From the NCBI GenBank assembly GCA_040508515.1, contig JBEVMS010000329.1, forward strand, positions 1 through 5,690: a stretch of 5,690 bases of DNA, read 5' to 3'. Each line of letters opens with the position of its first letter. The stretch's first letter is position 1. This DNA is from JBEVMS01 sp040508515 (GTDB taxonomy: Bacteria; Pseudomonadota; Gammaproteobacteria; Xanthomonadales; Rhodanobacteraceae). A model generated the notes under the pieces. It was not told where the DNA came from, did not search any database, and saw nothing but the letters and a program-made list of their open reading frames with translations. Shown here in pieces: positions 1 to 5,690 of this stretch. The position numbers and the translations under genes were made by a program.

Positions 1-330
1 CTTACCTGGCGCGAAGCCTAAGCCGCTCTTGCTATTTTTAATATTCAATAATTTTTTTGAAGATCATAAGCAGAGCCCTATGGGTAACCTTATAGTTGGT
101 CTGCGGCATGCGTATCGAGGTGCGCGGCACTCGCGCTAACGAGCAAATCGGCGCATCTTCTTTCGTATCGCCGGCAATTAATTGCGATTGAGCGCCAATC
201 GTGTCGCGCGCCTGCTGCTTCATAATGGCGTGGCTTGGCCATTCATTACGCTGTGTTGCTTGGCGTACGGGTTTGACTCGCTGAGCAGACGGCGAGCGTT
301 TCCCGAATCAGATCAGAAAAGGCGTTTGAT
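1..330. other. Intergenic flank of comEC, no supported gene
   Basis: This stretch lies downstream of comEC and holds no gene I can support. Hand counting gives about 51% GC, against well over 60% in the neighbouring genes, and positions 31-66 are only about 17% GC. A minus-strand open frame at 38-223 (61 codons) exists. It lacks a Shine-Dalgarno sequence before its ATG, resembles no family I know and ends in the AT-rich tract, so I do not call it. The stretch contains a 12-bp perfect palindrome (174-185), a neighbouring inverted repeat (185-201) and a weaker 6-bp stem (224-229 with 238-243). The AT-rich tract could be an upstream element for a gene beyond the left edge, but no convincing -35/-10 pair was found on either strand. 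Confidence 0.6.
174..201. repeat. Two adjacent small inverted repeats
   Basis: GCAATTAATTGC at 174-185 is a perfect 12-bp palindrome. It shares its last base with a second inverted repeat at 185-201, in which CGATTG and CAATCG flank the five-base loop AGCGC. Neither is followed by a T tract, so they do not look like an intrinsic terminator. They could be an operator-like protein-binding site or the product of chance; nothing in the window identifies a regulator. The repeats are plain in the sequence, but any function is unknown. Confidence 0.4.
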
Positions 331-341
331 TTATTCACGCC
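317..341 (-). terminator. Weak intrinsic terminator candidate at the comEC stop
   Basis: Read on the minus strand, GGCGT (341-337) pairs with ACGCC (325-321), and GA (336-335) pairs with TC (329-328). A two-base bulge and the loop ATAAA complete a stem of about 7 bp. Four T residues follow directly (320-317). The hairpin includes the last comEC codons and the TAA stop (331-333). The stem is short and bulged and the T run is only four long, so termination would be inefficient at best. It is the only terminator-like structure found downstream of any gene here. Confidence 0.33.
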
Positions 342-2640
342 AATAAGCTGCGCGCAACACGCGCTCGCGTGATTCCCACCGTGGCGGGGCCGCGACCGGC
401 AGCATCAACTCAATCGCTCCGCTGTCGGCGGTATTTAACCATGCTATGCCGGCCTCTCGATAACGTGCCAATACCTGCGCATGCGGATGACCGAAGCGGT
501 TGCGCCAGCCGGCCGAGATCAAGGCCAGCCTAGGCTGCGCCACTGCCAGCAGTGCCGGCGAGGATGAACTGCGGCTGCCATGATGGGGGGCCACCAAAAC
601 CAACGGCGGGCCGGCTGGCAAGACGTGTGCAACCAACGGCTCCACCCGTGCCGTGATGTCGCCGGTCAACAGCACGCGCCCACCCGCCGTCTGCACCAGC
701 AGCACGCAGGATCGATCGTTCCCCTGCCCCGTTGCGTCGCCGGGATACAACACGGAGAACCGCACGCCGTCCCACTGCCAGCGTTGACCCGCATGACATG
801 CCTGCATCGGCAAATTCATGCGCGTCGGCTCGCCCGCATAGCGCAGTGCGGATGGATAGGCGTTGGCTACCGCTGCCGCACCGCCGGCATGGTCGTTGTC
901 GGCATGGCTGATCATCAACATATCCAGCCGCTCCACGCCCAGAGCGTGAAGTGCCGGCAGCACCACCGCCTCGCCCAGATCAAAACCCGAGCGATAGCGC
1001 GCGCCAGCGTCGTACAGCATCGCGTGATGGCGCGTGCGTAACAACACCGACAGCCCTTGTCCGACATCCAGTACATACACCTGAGCCGCACCCATCGGTA
1101 GTGGCGCCTGGATCGGCCAGAGCAACGGCAGGAACAGCAGCAAGCCCAAGGCGCGCAGCGGCATGCCGCGTGGTATGAACAGCCATAACGCGCCGATCGT
1201 CGCCAGCAGCAAGGTGCCCACCCGTGGCTCAGGAAGATACCAATGAGCACCCGGCCAGTGCGCCATTCGCTCAAGCAACCACCACTGCCCATGCGCCACT
1301 TTGGCGGCCAGCCACCATGCCGGCCCGGACAGCATGGGGGTCAGCAACCAGCAGACTATGCCGAACAGGGCCAGCGGTACGATCAGGAAACTCACCACCG
1401 GCACCGCCAGCAAATTGGACAGGCCGCCGACCAGCGAGGCCTGACCAAAAAACCACACGGTCAAGGGCAAAAGCGAACACGTCATCAGCAACTGTCCGGC
1501 CGTCAACTCGCGTAGAAAGCCAAGCCAGCCGTGACCACGCACGCTCAGGCAGAGCATCAGAAAACTGACGCCGACGAACGACAGCCAGAAGCCAGCCGAA
1601 AGCACGGCCAACGGATCGGCCAGCAGGATCGCCAGCAGCGCCAACGCCAAGGATTGGGTCCCACCGCTGGCTCGCCGTTGGCAGCGCGCCAGCGCCACCA
1701 CGGCGATCATCAGCAAGGTACGCACCGTAGGCAATCCCATCCCGGCCAGCGCCCCGTAACCGAGCGCGACTAGCGCCGCGGCCACCGCTTGCGCCGGCGG
1801 ACGCGGCAGGCGCAAGGCCAAACGCGGGCACGCCAGGTAGAGCATCCAGGCCAGACCCACGCCGAACATCGCCGCCACACCCACGTGAAAGCCCGAGATC
1901 GAGATCAGATGCGGTATGCCGTTAGCGCGCGCTACTTCCCAATCGTCTTGATTCAGACCGCGGGTATCGCCGACCGCGAATGCCTTGAGCAAGGCCGCGT
2001 CGTGCGGATCGCTCACGCGTGCATCGATGGCCTGGGCGATCCGGTCGCGCAGGCCATCGACGCACCCTAACCGTCGACCCAAGGGCTGATTGAGCGGTCC
2101 TTCGCGCACATATCCAGTGGCGTCGATGCCACGCTCCAACGCCGAGCGCTCGCTGTCGAAGCCACCGGGATTGATCAGCCCGCGTGGACGCTTGAGCTTA
2201 AGCAACAACCGCCAGCGACTGCACGGTGCCAAGTGCGCGGGTGCATCGCCATACCAGACCAACTTTGCCTGTCCACGCCAGTCGATCGGTCGACCGTCCA
2301 TACTGGCATGCGCGATCTGGAAGCTCAGTCGCACACCGTCGCTATCGCGACGCGGCAGGTCGCTTAGCGTGCCCTCGACCAGCATATCGGCGCCTTCAAG
2401 CGCGCGTGGCAGGCGCGCGTCTAGGGCCAGGGAGCCGCGCCAGATCGCCCACGCCGCGCCCAGAAGAAACAGCGCCGCCCAGCGCGCTGGTCGCCACCGG
2501 CGCGCTCCCCACCCCAGCAGCACGATCGGTCCGGCCATCCACCACCAGGGCGGCAAACGCGTCAACGCTTGCACAGCCAGCACGCCAGACAGCAGCGCCA
2601 ACGCCGTCGCCCCTGCCGTCACCGAACCGGCTCGCTCCAT
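331..2640 (-). CDS. comEC: ComEC/Rec2-family DNA internalization competence protein
   Basis: ComEC forms the inner-membrane channel that passes single-stranded DNA into the cytoplasm during natural transformation. The 769-residue length is normal for a gammaproteobacterial ComEC. Residues about 1-70 hold N-terminal membrane helices, followed by a DUF4131-like soluble region to about 180. The Competence-domain membrane region (about 215-510) carries the hallmark SISGFHVG at 247-254. The C-terminal metallo-beta-lactamase-like domain (about 519-745) starts with LDVGQG. It shows D544, SHADNDHAGG (578-587, with H579, D581, D583, H584), LLTGD ending at D661, HHGS (686-689) and GHPH (717-720). These match the metal-site positions of ComEC proteins, where this domain is proposed to degrade the non-transported strand. 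The ATG at 2640 is preceded by AGGGAGAGG at 2643-2651, a strong ribosome binding site with slightly short spacing. The gene lies 227 bp downstream of lolD and may have its own promoter. It looks intact, with no frameshift. Competence in this organism would also need type IV pili, ComEA and DprA, which lie outside the window. Confidence 0.95.
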   Translation of the reverse strand: MERAGSVTAGATALALLSGVLAVQALTRLPPWWWMAGPIVLLGWGARRWRPARWAALFLLGAAWAIWRGSLALDARLPRALEGADMLVEGTLSDLPRRDSDGVRLSFQIAHASMDGRPIDWRGQAKLVWYGDAPAHLAPCSRWRLLLKLKRPRGLINPGGFDSERSALERGIDATGYVREGPLNQPLGRRLGCVDGLRDRIAQAIDARVSDPHDAALLKAFAVGDTRGLNQDDWEVARANGIPHLISISGFHVGVAAMFGVGLAWMLYLACPRLALRLPRPPAQAVAAALVALGYGALAGMGLPTVRTLLMIAVVALARCQRRASGGTQSLALALLAILLADPLAVLSAGFWLSFVGVSFLMLCLSVRGHGWLGFLRELTAGQLLMTCSLLPLTVWFFGQASLVGGLSNLLAVPVVSFLIVPLALFGIVCWLLTPMLSGPAWWLAAKVAHGQWWLLERMAHWPGAHWYLPEPRVGTLLLATIGALWLFIPRGMPLRALGLLLFLPLLWPIQAPLPMGAAQVYVLDVGQGLSVLLRTRHHAMLYDAGARYRSGFDLGEAVVLPALHALGVERLDMLMISHADNDHAGGAAAVANAYPSALRYAGEPTRMNLPMQACHAGQRWQWDGVRFSVLYPGDATGQGNDRSCVLLVQTAGGRVLLTGDITARVEPLVAHVLPAGPPLVLVAPHHGSRSSSSPALLAVAQPRLALISAGWRNRFGHPHAQVLARYREAGIAWLNTADSGAIELMLPVAAPPRWESRERVLRAAYWRE

Positions 2641-2867
2641 GCCCTCTCCCTGCGTCCTTGCAGGCTTTGAGCCTAGCTGGAATGCGCAGGATCAAGGGCG
2701 CGATGCGCTGTAGGCGCAGGCCCTCTCTCGCGCCAGTGGAATGCCCAACCAGACCACACACTGACTGGGCCAGCGCACGGCAAGCGTGCAAGTCATCACG
2801 GATGCCGCCAAGCCATTACGGCTTCGACTTCGCGCAGCGACAGCGGCTATGCCTTGACGCCGTGTGT
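2641..2867. other. lolD-comEC intergenic region with small hairpins
   Basis: This 227-bp gap separates the lolD stop from the comEC start and contains no frame I can support. It holds four short perfect inverted repeats with 5-bp stems and loops of 3-5 bases: 2662-2674, 2704-2718, 2775-2789 and 2810-2824. None is followed by a T tract, so none is a normal intrinsic terminator for lolD. No good -35/-10 pair was found for comEC. One minus-strand frame runs from a TTG near 2791 into the comEC coding region, but it has no recognisable motif and looks like a GC-rich shadow. As I recall, relatives can carry a DUF2062 gene between lolD and comEC; I see no remnant of its motifs here. Confidence 0.5.
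2643..2651 (-). promoter_or_regulatory. Strong ribosome binding site of comEC
   Basis: On the minus strand the sequence is AGGGAGAGG, followed by GC and the ATG at 2640. The AGGGAG core sits 5 bases from the start codon. It is the best Shine-Dalgarno match in the window and fixes the comEC start. It also suggests that comEC is translated independently and not by coupling to lolD, whose stop lies more than 200 bp upstream. Confidence 0.7.
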
Positions 2868-3581
2868 CTAGCTACGCGGCTGCTCGTTGATCACGCCGCC
2901 GGTGAGCTCCAGCGTGCGGTCCATCTTGGCCGCCAGGCGGGTGTCGTGGGTGACCAGGATGAAGCTGGTGCCGATCTCGCGGTTGAGCTCCAGCATCAAC
3001 TCGTAGATATGCGCCGAGTTGGCCTCGTCCAGATTGCCGGTGGGCTCGTCGCCCAGCACCACCGCCGGCTTGGTCACCAACGCGCGCGCCACCGCGCAGC
3101 GCTGGCGCTCGCCACCGGAAAGCTCCGACGGCTTGTGCCCGATGCGCTGCCCCAGTCCGACCCGCCGCAACAGCGCGTCGGCCTGACGGCTGGCCTCGGC
3201 GATGCTCACGCCGCGAATCAGCAGCGGCATGCAGACGTTTTCCAGCGCGGTAAATTCGGGCAGCAGATGATGGAACTGGTAGATAAAGCCCATCGAGCGA
3301 TTGCGCACGCGACCGCGCTCGGCGTCGGAGAGCTTGGAGAGCAGCTTGCCTTCCACTTCCACTTCGCCGGCAGTCAGCGTGTCCAGCCCACCGATGATAT
3401 GTAGCAACGTGCTTTTGCCCGAACCCGACGCGCCGACGATCGCCATCGTCTGGCCGCGCTTCAATTCGAAGCTGACGTCGGACAGCACGTCGGTATGCAG
3501 GTCGCCTTCCACGTAGGACTTGGCGATGTGGCGGGCGCTCAGCACCACCTCGGAGGAAGAAACGGTCATCGGCTTACTCAT
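2868..3581 (-). CDS. lolD: Lipoprotein-releasing system ATPase LolD
   Basis: LolD is the cytoplasmic ATPase of the ABC complex that extracts outer-membrane lipoproteins from the inner membrane and hands them to periplasmic LolA. The 237-residue protein has every ABC element: Walker A GASGSGKST (50-58), Q-loop Q102 within YQFHHLLPEF (a hallmark of LolD), signature LSGGERQR (154-161), Walker B VVLGDEPTGNLD (174-185, catalytic E179) and H-loop H212 in VTHD. Family length is about 230-240. The start chosen is the ATG at 3581, whose sequence ATGAGTAA contains the lolC stop. This gives an 8-bp overlap and suggests coupled translation; only a weak CAGG lies upstream. A start nine codons further up would add the arginine-rich leader MCSRRRRCV, which is unlike the family. 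An alternative ATG four codons downstream, at 3569, cannot be excluded. The gene forms a pair with lolC, and no separate lolE lies nearby. Confidence 0.96.
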   Translation of the reverse strand: MSKPMTVSSSEVVLSARHIAKSYVEGDLHTDVLSDVSFELKRGQTMAIVGASGSGKSTLLHIIGGLDTLTAGEVEVEGKLLSKLSDAERGRVRNRSMGFIYQFHHLLPEFTALENVCMPLLIRGVSIAEASRQADALLRRVGLGQRIGHKPSELSGGERQRCAVARALVTKPAVVLGDEPTGNLDEANSAHIYELMLELNREIGTSFILVTHDTRLAAKMDRTLELTGGVINEQPRS

Positions 3582-4824
3582 AACGCAGCGCCTGCGCCGG
3601 CTGCACACGCGAGGCGCGCCAGGCCGGGTACAAGGTGGCCAGCAGCGAGAACAAAAAGGTGATCAGCGTGACCCACGTGACGTCGTGCCAATCCAACTTG
3701 CTCGGCACGCTGCTGATGTAATAGACGTCCGGCGACAGGAATTGCACGTGGAAGACGTCCTGAATCGCGTTGACCAGGGTCGGCAGCTGCCACGACAGCA
3801 GCGAGCCGAAGCCCACCCCGAAGCCGATGCCGACCACGCCCACCAGCACGCCCTGCACCATGAACATGCCCATGATGCTGCGCGGCGTGGAGCCCAACGT
3901 GCGCAGGATCGCGATATCGGCCTGCTTCTCGGTGACCAGCATCATCAACATCGAGATCAGATTGATCACCGCCACCAGAATGATCAGCGAGAGGATGATG
4001 AACATCACCTTCTTCTCCATCGAAATGGCGGAGAAGAAATTGGCATTGGTATCCATCCAGGTCTGAATGCGGTAGACCTGCCCCAGCGAACCGGCCAACT
4101 CGCGCGCCACCGGGCCGGCGTTCCAGAGATCGTCCAGGCTCAGTCGGATGCCGGTGGGATTTTCCATGCGGCCGAGCTTTTCGGCGTCGCCCATATTGAT
4201 CAGCGCCAGCCCCGCGTCGTACTCCTGCATGCCGAGGGTGAAGATGCCGCTGACGTGGAAGCCGCGCACCAGCGGAATGGTGCCGGTGATCGGCGTGCTG
4301 CTCAGGGTCGGCACCACCATCGTGACGGTATCGCCCACGTCCACGCCAAGTTGCAACGCCAGCTCGCTACCGAGCACGATGTTCCAGCCGCGCGGCGTCA
4401 GTTGATCCAGGCTGCCCCGGACCATATGCGCGTTGAATTTGGAAACCTTGGGCTCCAGCGTCGGCTCGATTCCGCGCACCTGCGCACCGGTCGAGCCGCG
4501 CGGCCCTTGCAGAAAACTTTGCAGGTCCACGTAGGGTGCCGCGCCGCGCACGTGCGGGTTGGCCTTGGCGATCTCGATCGCCCGCTGCCAGTCGCTGACG
4601 CCCTCGCCTTCGATGCCCGACACGGTAGCGTCGGAAACCGCGCCCAGAATGCGCGAGCGCAGCTCGTAGTCGAAACCGTTCATCACCGACATCACCGTGA
4701 TCAAGGCGGTCACGCTGACCGCGATGCAGACGATCGACACGGTCGAGATGAAGGAAATGAACTGGCTGCGTCGTTTGGCGCGCGTGTAGCGCAGGCCGAT
4801 GAAAAGCTCTAGCGGTCGGAACAT
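3574..4824 (-). CDS. lolC: Lipoprotein-releasing ABC transporter permease, LolC/LolE family
   Basis: This is the membrane subunit that works with LolD to release mature lipoproteins from the inner membrane to LolA. The 416-residue protein has the family's layout. An N-terminal FxPLELFIGLRYTRAKRR-type segment precedes helix 1 (about 24-46). A large periplasmic domain follows (about 48-270, MacB-like core), then three helices in the FtsX-like domain (about 272-296, 316-344 and 380-400). It ends in the typical PAWRASRVQPAQALRYE. A proline-rich stretch at about 170-186 (VVPTLSSTPITGTIPLV) sits where LolC carries its LolA-binding hook; this match is inferred. The start at 4824 follows AGG at 5-base spacing. 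An in-frame start at 4941 would add 39 residues unlike the family. Only one LolC/E-type gene is present here, consistent with a two-gene (LolF plus LolD) arrangement, so the symbol lolC is conventional. The ATG of lolD overlaps its end. Confidence 0.94.
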   Translation of the reverse strand: MFRPLELFIGLRYTRAKRRSQFISFISTVSIVCIAVSVTALITVMSVMNGFDYELRSRILGAVSDATVSGIEGEGVSDWQRAIEIAKANPHVRGAAPYVDLQSFLQGPRGSTGAQVRGIEPTLEPKVSKFNAHMVRGSLDQLTPRGWNIVLGSELALQLGVDVGDTVTMVVPTLSSTPITGTIPLVRGFHVSGIFTLGMQEYDAGLALINMGDAEKLGRMENPTGIRLSLDDLWNAGPVARELAGSLGQVYRIQTWMDTNANFFSAISMEKKVMFIILSLIILVAVINLISMLMMLVTEKQADIAILRTLGSTPRSIMGMFMVQGVLVGVVGIGFGVGFGSLLSWQLPTLVNAIQDVFHVQFLSPDVYYISSVPSKLDWHDVTWVTLITFLFSLLATLYPAWRASRVQPAQALRYE

Positions 4825-4962
4825 GGCAACCTGATGTGTGAGTAAGCCGAAAGCTGGCCGTTGAAGCTTCCTGAGACTGCCCAGGCAACCGGTGGGACCG
4901 CGCCGCGCCGGCAGAGTGCCGCAAGCGCACGGCGTCGGCAAGCGAGTCGTCGTCGCAATAGT
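4825..4962. promoter_or_regulatory. Gap upstream of lolC, possible lolCD promoter region
   Basis: These 138 bp separate the stop of the ygfX-like gene from the lolC start. They contain the lolC ribosome binding site (TCAGG at 4830-4834, minus strand). A very weak promoter-like pair may be present: TTGCCT, 17 bases, then TTCAAC, reading toward lolC. The -10 match is poor. The gap is the natural place for a lolCD promoter, but read-through from sdhE-ygfX is equally possible. No terminator was seen. Confidence 0.25.
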
Positions 4963-5400
4963 CTACAGTGCGGCCGGGCGTTCGCTCGCGTTACCGCCGG
5001 CCAGGCGCATACGCAGGCGGCGTCGGCTATCCGAATCGAGATTGTCCGGCCCCAGCAGTACGCCGTGTCGCCCGCGGTCGGCCACCGCCAGCCACAGCAC
5101 GATGTACTCACCCAACACGCGCGAGGACAGCAGCCGCGCCGGCAAGTCGTCGCCATGGGTCAAATGCAGCTGCCACTGACTATCGCCACTCAAGGCCAAC
5201 GCCCGCAGCGGCAAGCGTGCGTCCAGCGCACGTTGACCAAACCAGGCTGCCAGCACCGCCAGCGCCAGGGCGCTTTGCAGCCACAGCGCCAATCCGCTCA
5301 ACGCGATGGCGATCCAGGCCAGCGCCAGGATCAGGTTCAGCGCCGCGGCCAGGTGCCGCGACGGCCGATATTCAAAGCCGATGGCGGGTGCGGATGACAT
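4963..5400 (-). CDS. ygfX: YgfX (CptA)-family two-helix membrane protein
   Basis: A 145-residue protein of the YgfX type. Two hydrophobic helices close together (about 17-38 and 40-56) are followed by a small soluble domain. That domain contains SQWQLHL (74-80) and, near the end, a VLLxPDxLDxDSxRRLRxRL-like stretch (114-133) typical of this family; residues 10-15 (EYRPSR) also fit. In enterobacteria YgfX is encoded with SdhE and was first described as the toxin of a YgfY-YgfX (CptBA) pair acting on MreB and FtsZ. Later work showed SdhE to be an SDH flavinylation factor, with YgfX as its membrane partner, so the toxin role is unsettled. The ATG at 5400 lies inside sdhE and overlaps it by 29 bp. 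No clear Shine-Dalgarno sequence precedes it, which suggests coupled translation. The family call rests on architecture and a few motifs, since the sequence is poorly conserved. Confidence 0.72.
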   Translation of the reverse strand: MSSAPAIGFEYRPSRHLAAALNLILALAWIAIALSGLALWLQSALALAVLAAWFGQRALDARLPLRALALSGDSQWQLHLTHGDDLPARLLSSRVLGEYIVLWLAVADRGRHGVLLGPDNLDSDSRRRLRMRLAGGNASERPAAL

Positions 5401-5638
5401 CGATGATCGTCTGCCAATCGGCGCGCGCCGGCTGGGCGTGCCCCATCACCCAATCCCACAGGTCCGGGTCCTGGACATCCAGCAACGCATCGAACGCCGC
5501 GCGTGTGGATTCATCGGCACCGGCGTAATGCTCGTCCAACCAGCCACCGAACAGTGCATCGAGTTCACGGGTGCCACGGCGCGCACGCCAGCGCAGGCGT
5601 TTGAGGCGAGGATCGTCGGGGAGCGGGTCGGCGGACAT
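5372..5638 (-). CDS. sdhE: FAD assembly factor SdhE (succinate dehydrogenase assembly factor 2, YgfY/DUF339)
   Basis: SdhE binds the flavoprotein subunit SdhA in the cytoplasm and promotes covalent attachment of FAD, which matures succinate dehydrogenase (and fumarate reductase in some species). The 88-residue length is normal for this five-helix family. The conserved RGxxE motif is present as R21-G22-T23-R24-E25 within ARRGTRELD, and the family's acidic DPDLWDW segment appears at 58-64. The ATG at 5638 is the only sensible start: an in-frame TAG lies at 5648-5650 and no other early start codon is available. The ribosome binding site is weak, with GAGTAG far upstream. The 3' end overlaps the ygfX-like gene by 29 bp. 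In related genomes it is often near sdhB or ygfZ, but the upstream gene lies almost wholly outside this window. Confidence 0.9.
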   Translation of the reverse strand: MSADPLPDDPRLKRLRWRARRGTRELDALFGGWLDEHYAGADESTRAAFDALLDVQDPDLWDWVMGHAQPARADWQTIIDVIRTRHRL

Positions 5639-5647
5639 AGGGCAAGT

Positions 5648-5690
5648 CTACTCAATATCGAGCGCCAAGCTCAGAAACGCATCGGGCCGC
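5648..5690 (-). CDS. Possible 3' end of an upstream gene (partial)
   Basis: At the right edge a minus-strand frame stays open for 13 codons and ends with TAG at 5648-5650, nine bases before the sdhE start. Its last residues would be RPDAFLSLALDIE. Third-position GC (9 of 13 codons) looks more coding-like than the alternative frame ending in TGA nearby (5 of 12). The tight spacing to sdhE would fit an operon. Thirteen codons are too few to identify a family. I recall sdhB upstream of sdhE in relatives, but this tail does not look like the end of SdhB. Confidence 0.3.
   Translation of the reverse strand, partial: RPDAFLSLALDIE

Noticed and set aside
38..223. Minus-strand 61-codon open frame downstream of comEC
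   Set aside because: There is no ribosome binding site before the ATG, no recognisable motif and mixed composition. It ends in an AT-rich tract and is probably chance.
2396..2791. Minus-strand frame from a TTG in the lolD-comEC gap into comEC
   Set aside because: Most of it lies inside comEC in another frame, it has no Shine-Dalgarno sequence worth noting, and it shows no family motif.
2810..2824. Hairpin AAGCC-ATTAC-GGCTT as a lolD terminator
   Set aside because: The stem is only 5 bp and no T tract follows on the minus strand.
2226..3404. Plus-strand open frame (392 codons) spanning the comEC start, the gap and lolD
   Set aside because: It runs antisense across two real genes and the gap, with Arg/Pro/Ala/His-rich composition and no recognisable domain.
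3582..3608. Nine-residue upstream extension of LolD (MCSRRRRCV)
   Set aside because: It is arginine-rich, out of character for LolD, and is simply the lolC 3' end read in another frame. The ATG at 3581 overlapping the lolC stop is a better start.
3520..4812. Long plus-strand open frame (430 codons) opposite lolC and the start of lolD
   Set aside because: It is antisense to clearly conserved genes and its translation is dominated by His, Gln, Arg, Asp and Ala. That is the usual artefact of GC-rich codon bias on the opposite strand; no family motif is visible.
4825..4941. 39-residue N-terminal extension of LolC
   Set aside because: The family begins at the MFRPLELFIGLRYTRAKRR segment, and the ATG at 4824 has its own AGG ribosome binding site.
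1..5690. CRISPR array, tRNA/rRNA gene, insertion sequence or riboswitch
   Set aside because: No spaced direct repeats, tRNA-like cloverleaf, transposase motif or recognisable riboswitch core was seen on either strand by eye.

Overview
The window is a GC-rich gammaproteobacterial chromosome segment, most likely from the Xanthomonadales/Lysobacterales (Rhodanobacteraceae or Xanthomonadaceae). The evidence is the order sdhE–ygfX–lolC–lolD–comEC and the fit of each protein to gammaproteobacterial versions. The family placement rests on remembered gene order, not on a search. Every convincing gene lies on the minus strand, so transcription runs from the high to the low coordinates. No mobile element, CRISPR array, tRNA or rRNA was seen.

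From right to left: the edge (5648-5690) may hold the last codons of an upstream gene. Next is sdhE (5372-5638), a small factor that helps attach FAD to succinate dehydrogenase. It overlaps by 29 bp a two-helix YgfX-family membrane protein gene (4963-5400). After a 138-bp gap come lolC (3574-4824) and lolD (2868-3581), overlapping by 8 bp. They encode the permease and ATPase that release outer-membrane lipoproteins from the inner membrane. A 227-bp gap with no credible gene follows. Then comes comEC (331-2640), a full-length DNA-uptake channel with a C-terminal metallo-beta-lactamase-like domain. A weak terminator-like hairpin spans its stop codon.

The last 330 bp (1-330) have no supported gene. 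Their GC content is clearly lower than that of the genes (about 51% by hand count, about 17% in 31-66), and they carry two small adjacent inverted repeats.

The genes form two functional pairs, SDH maturation (sdhE, ygfX) and lipoprotein export (lolC, lolD), followed by comEC with its own strong ribosome binding site. These are mostly housekeeping genes in a probably conserved order, and I see no undescribed system. The points worth a second look are the single LolC/E-type permease, the sdhE/ygfX overlap, the lolD-comEC gap, and the odd composition left of comEC.
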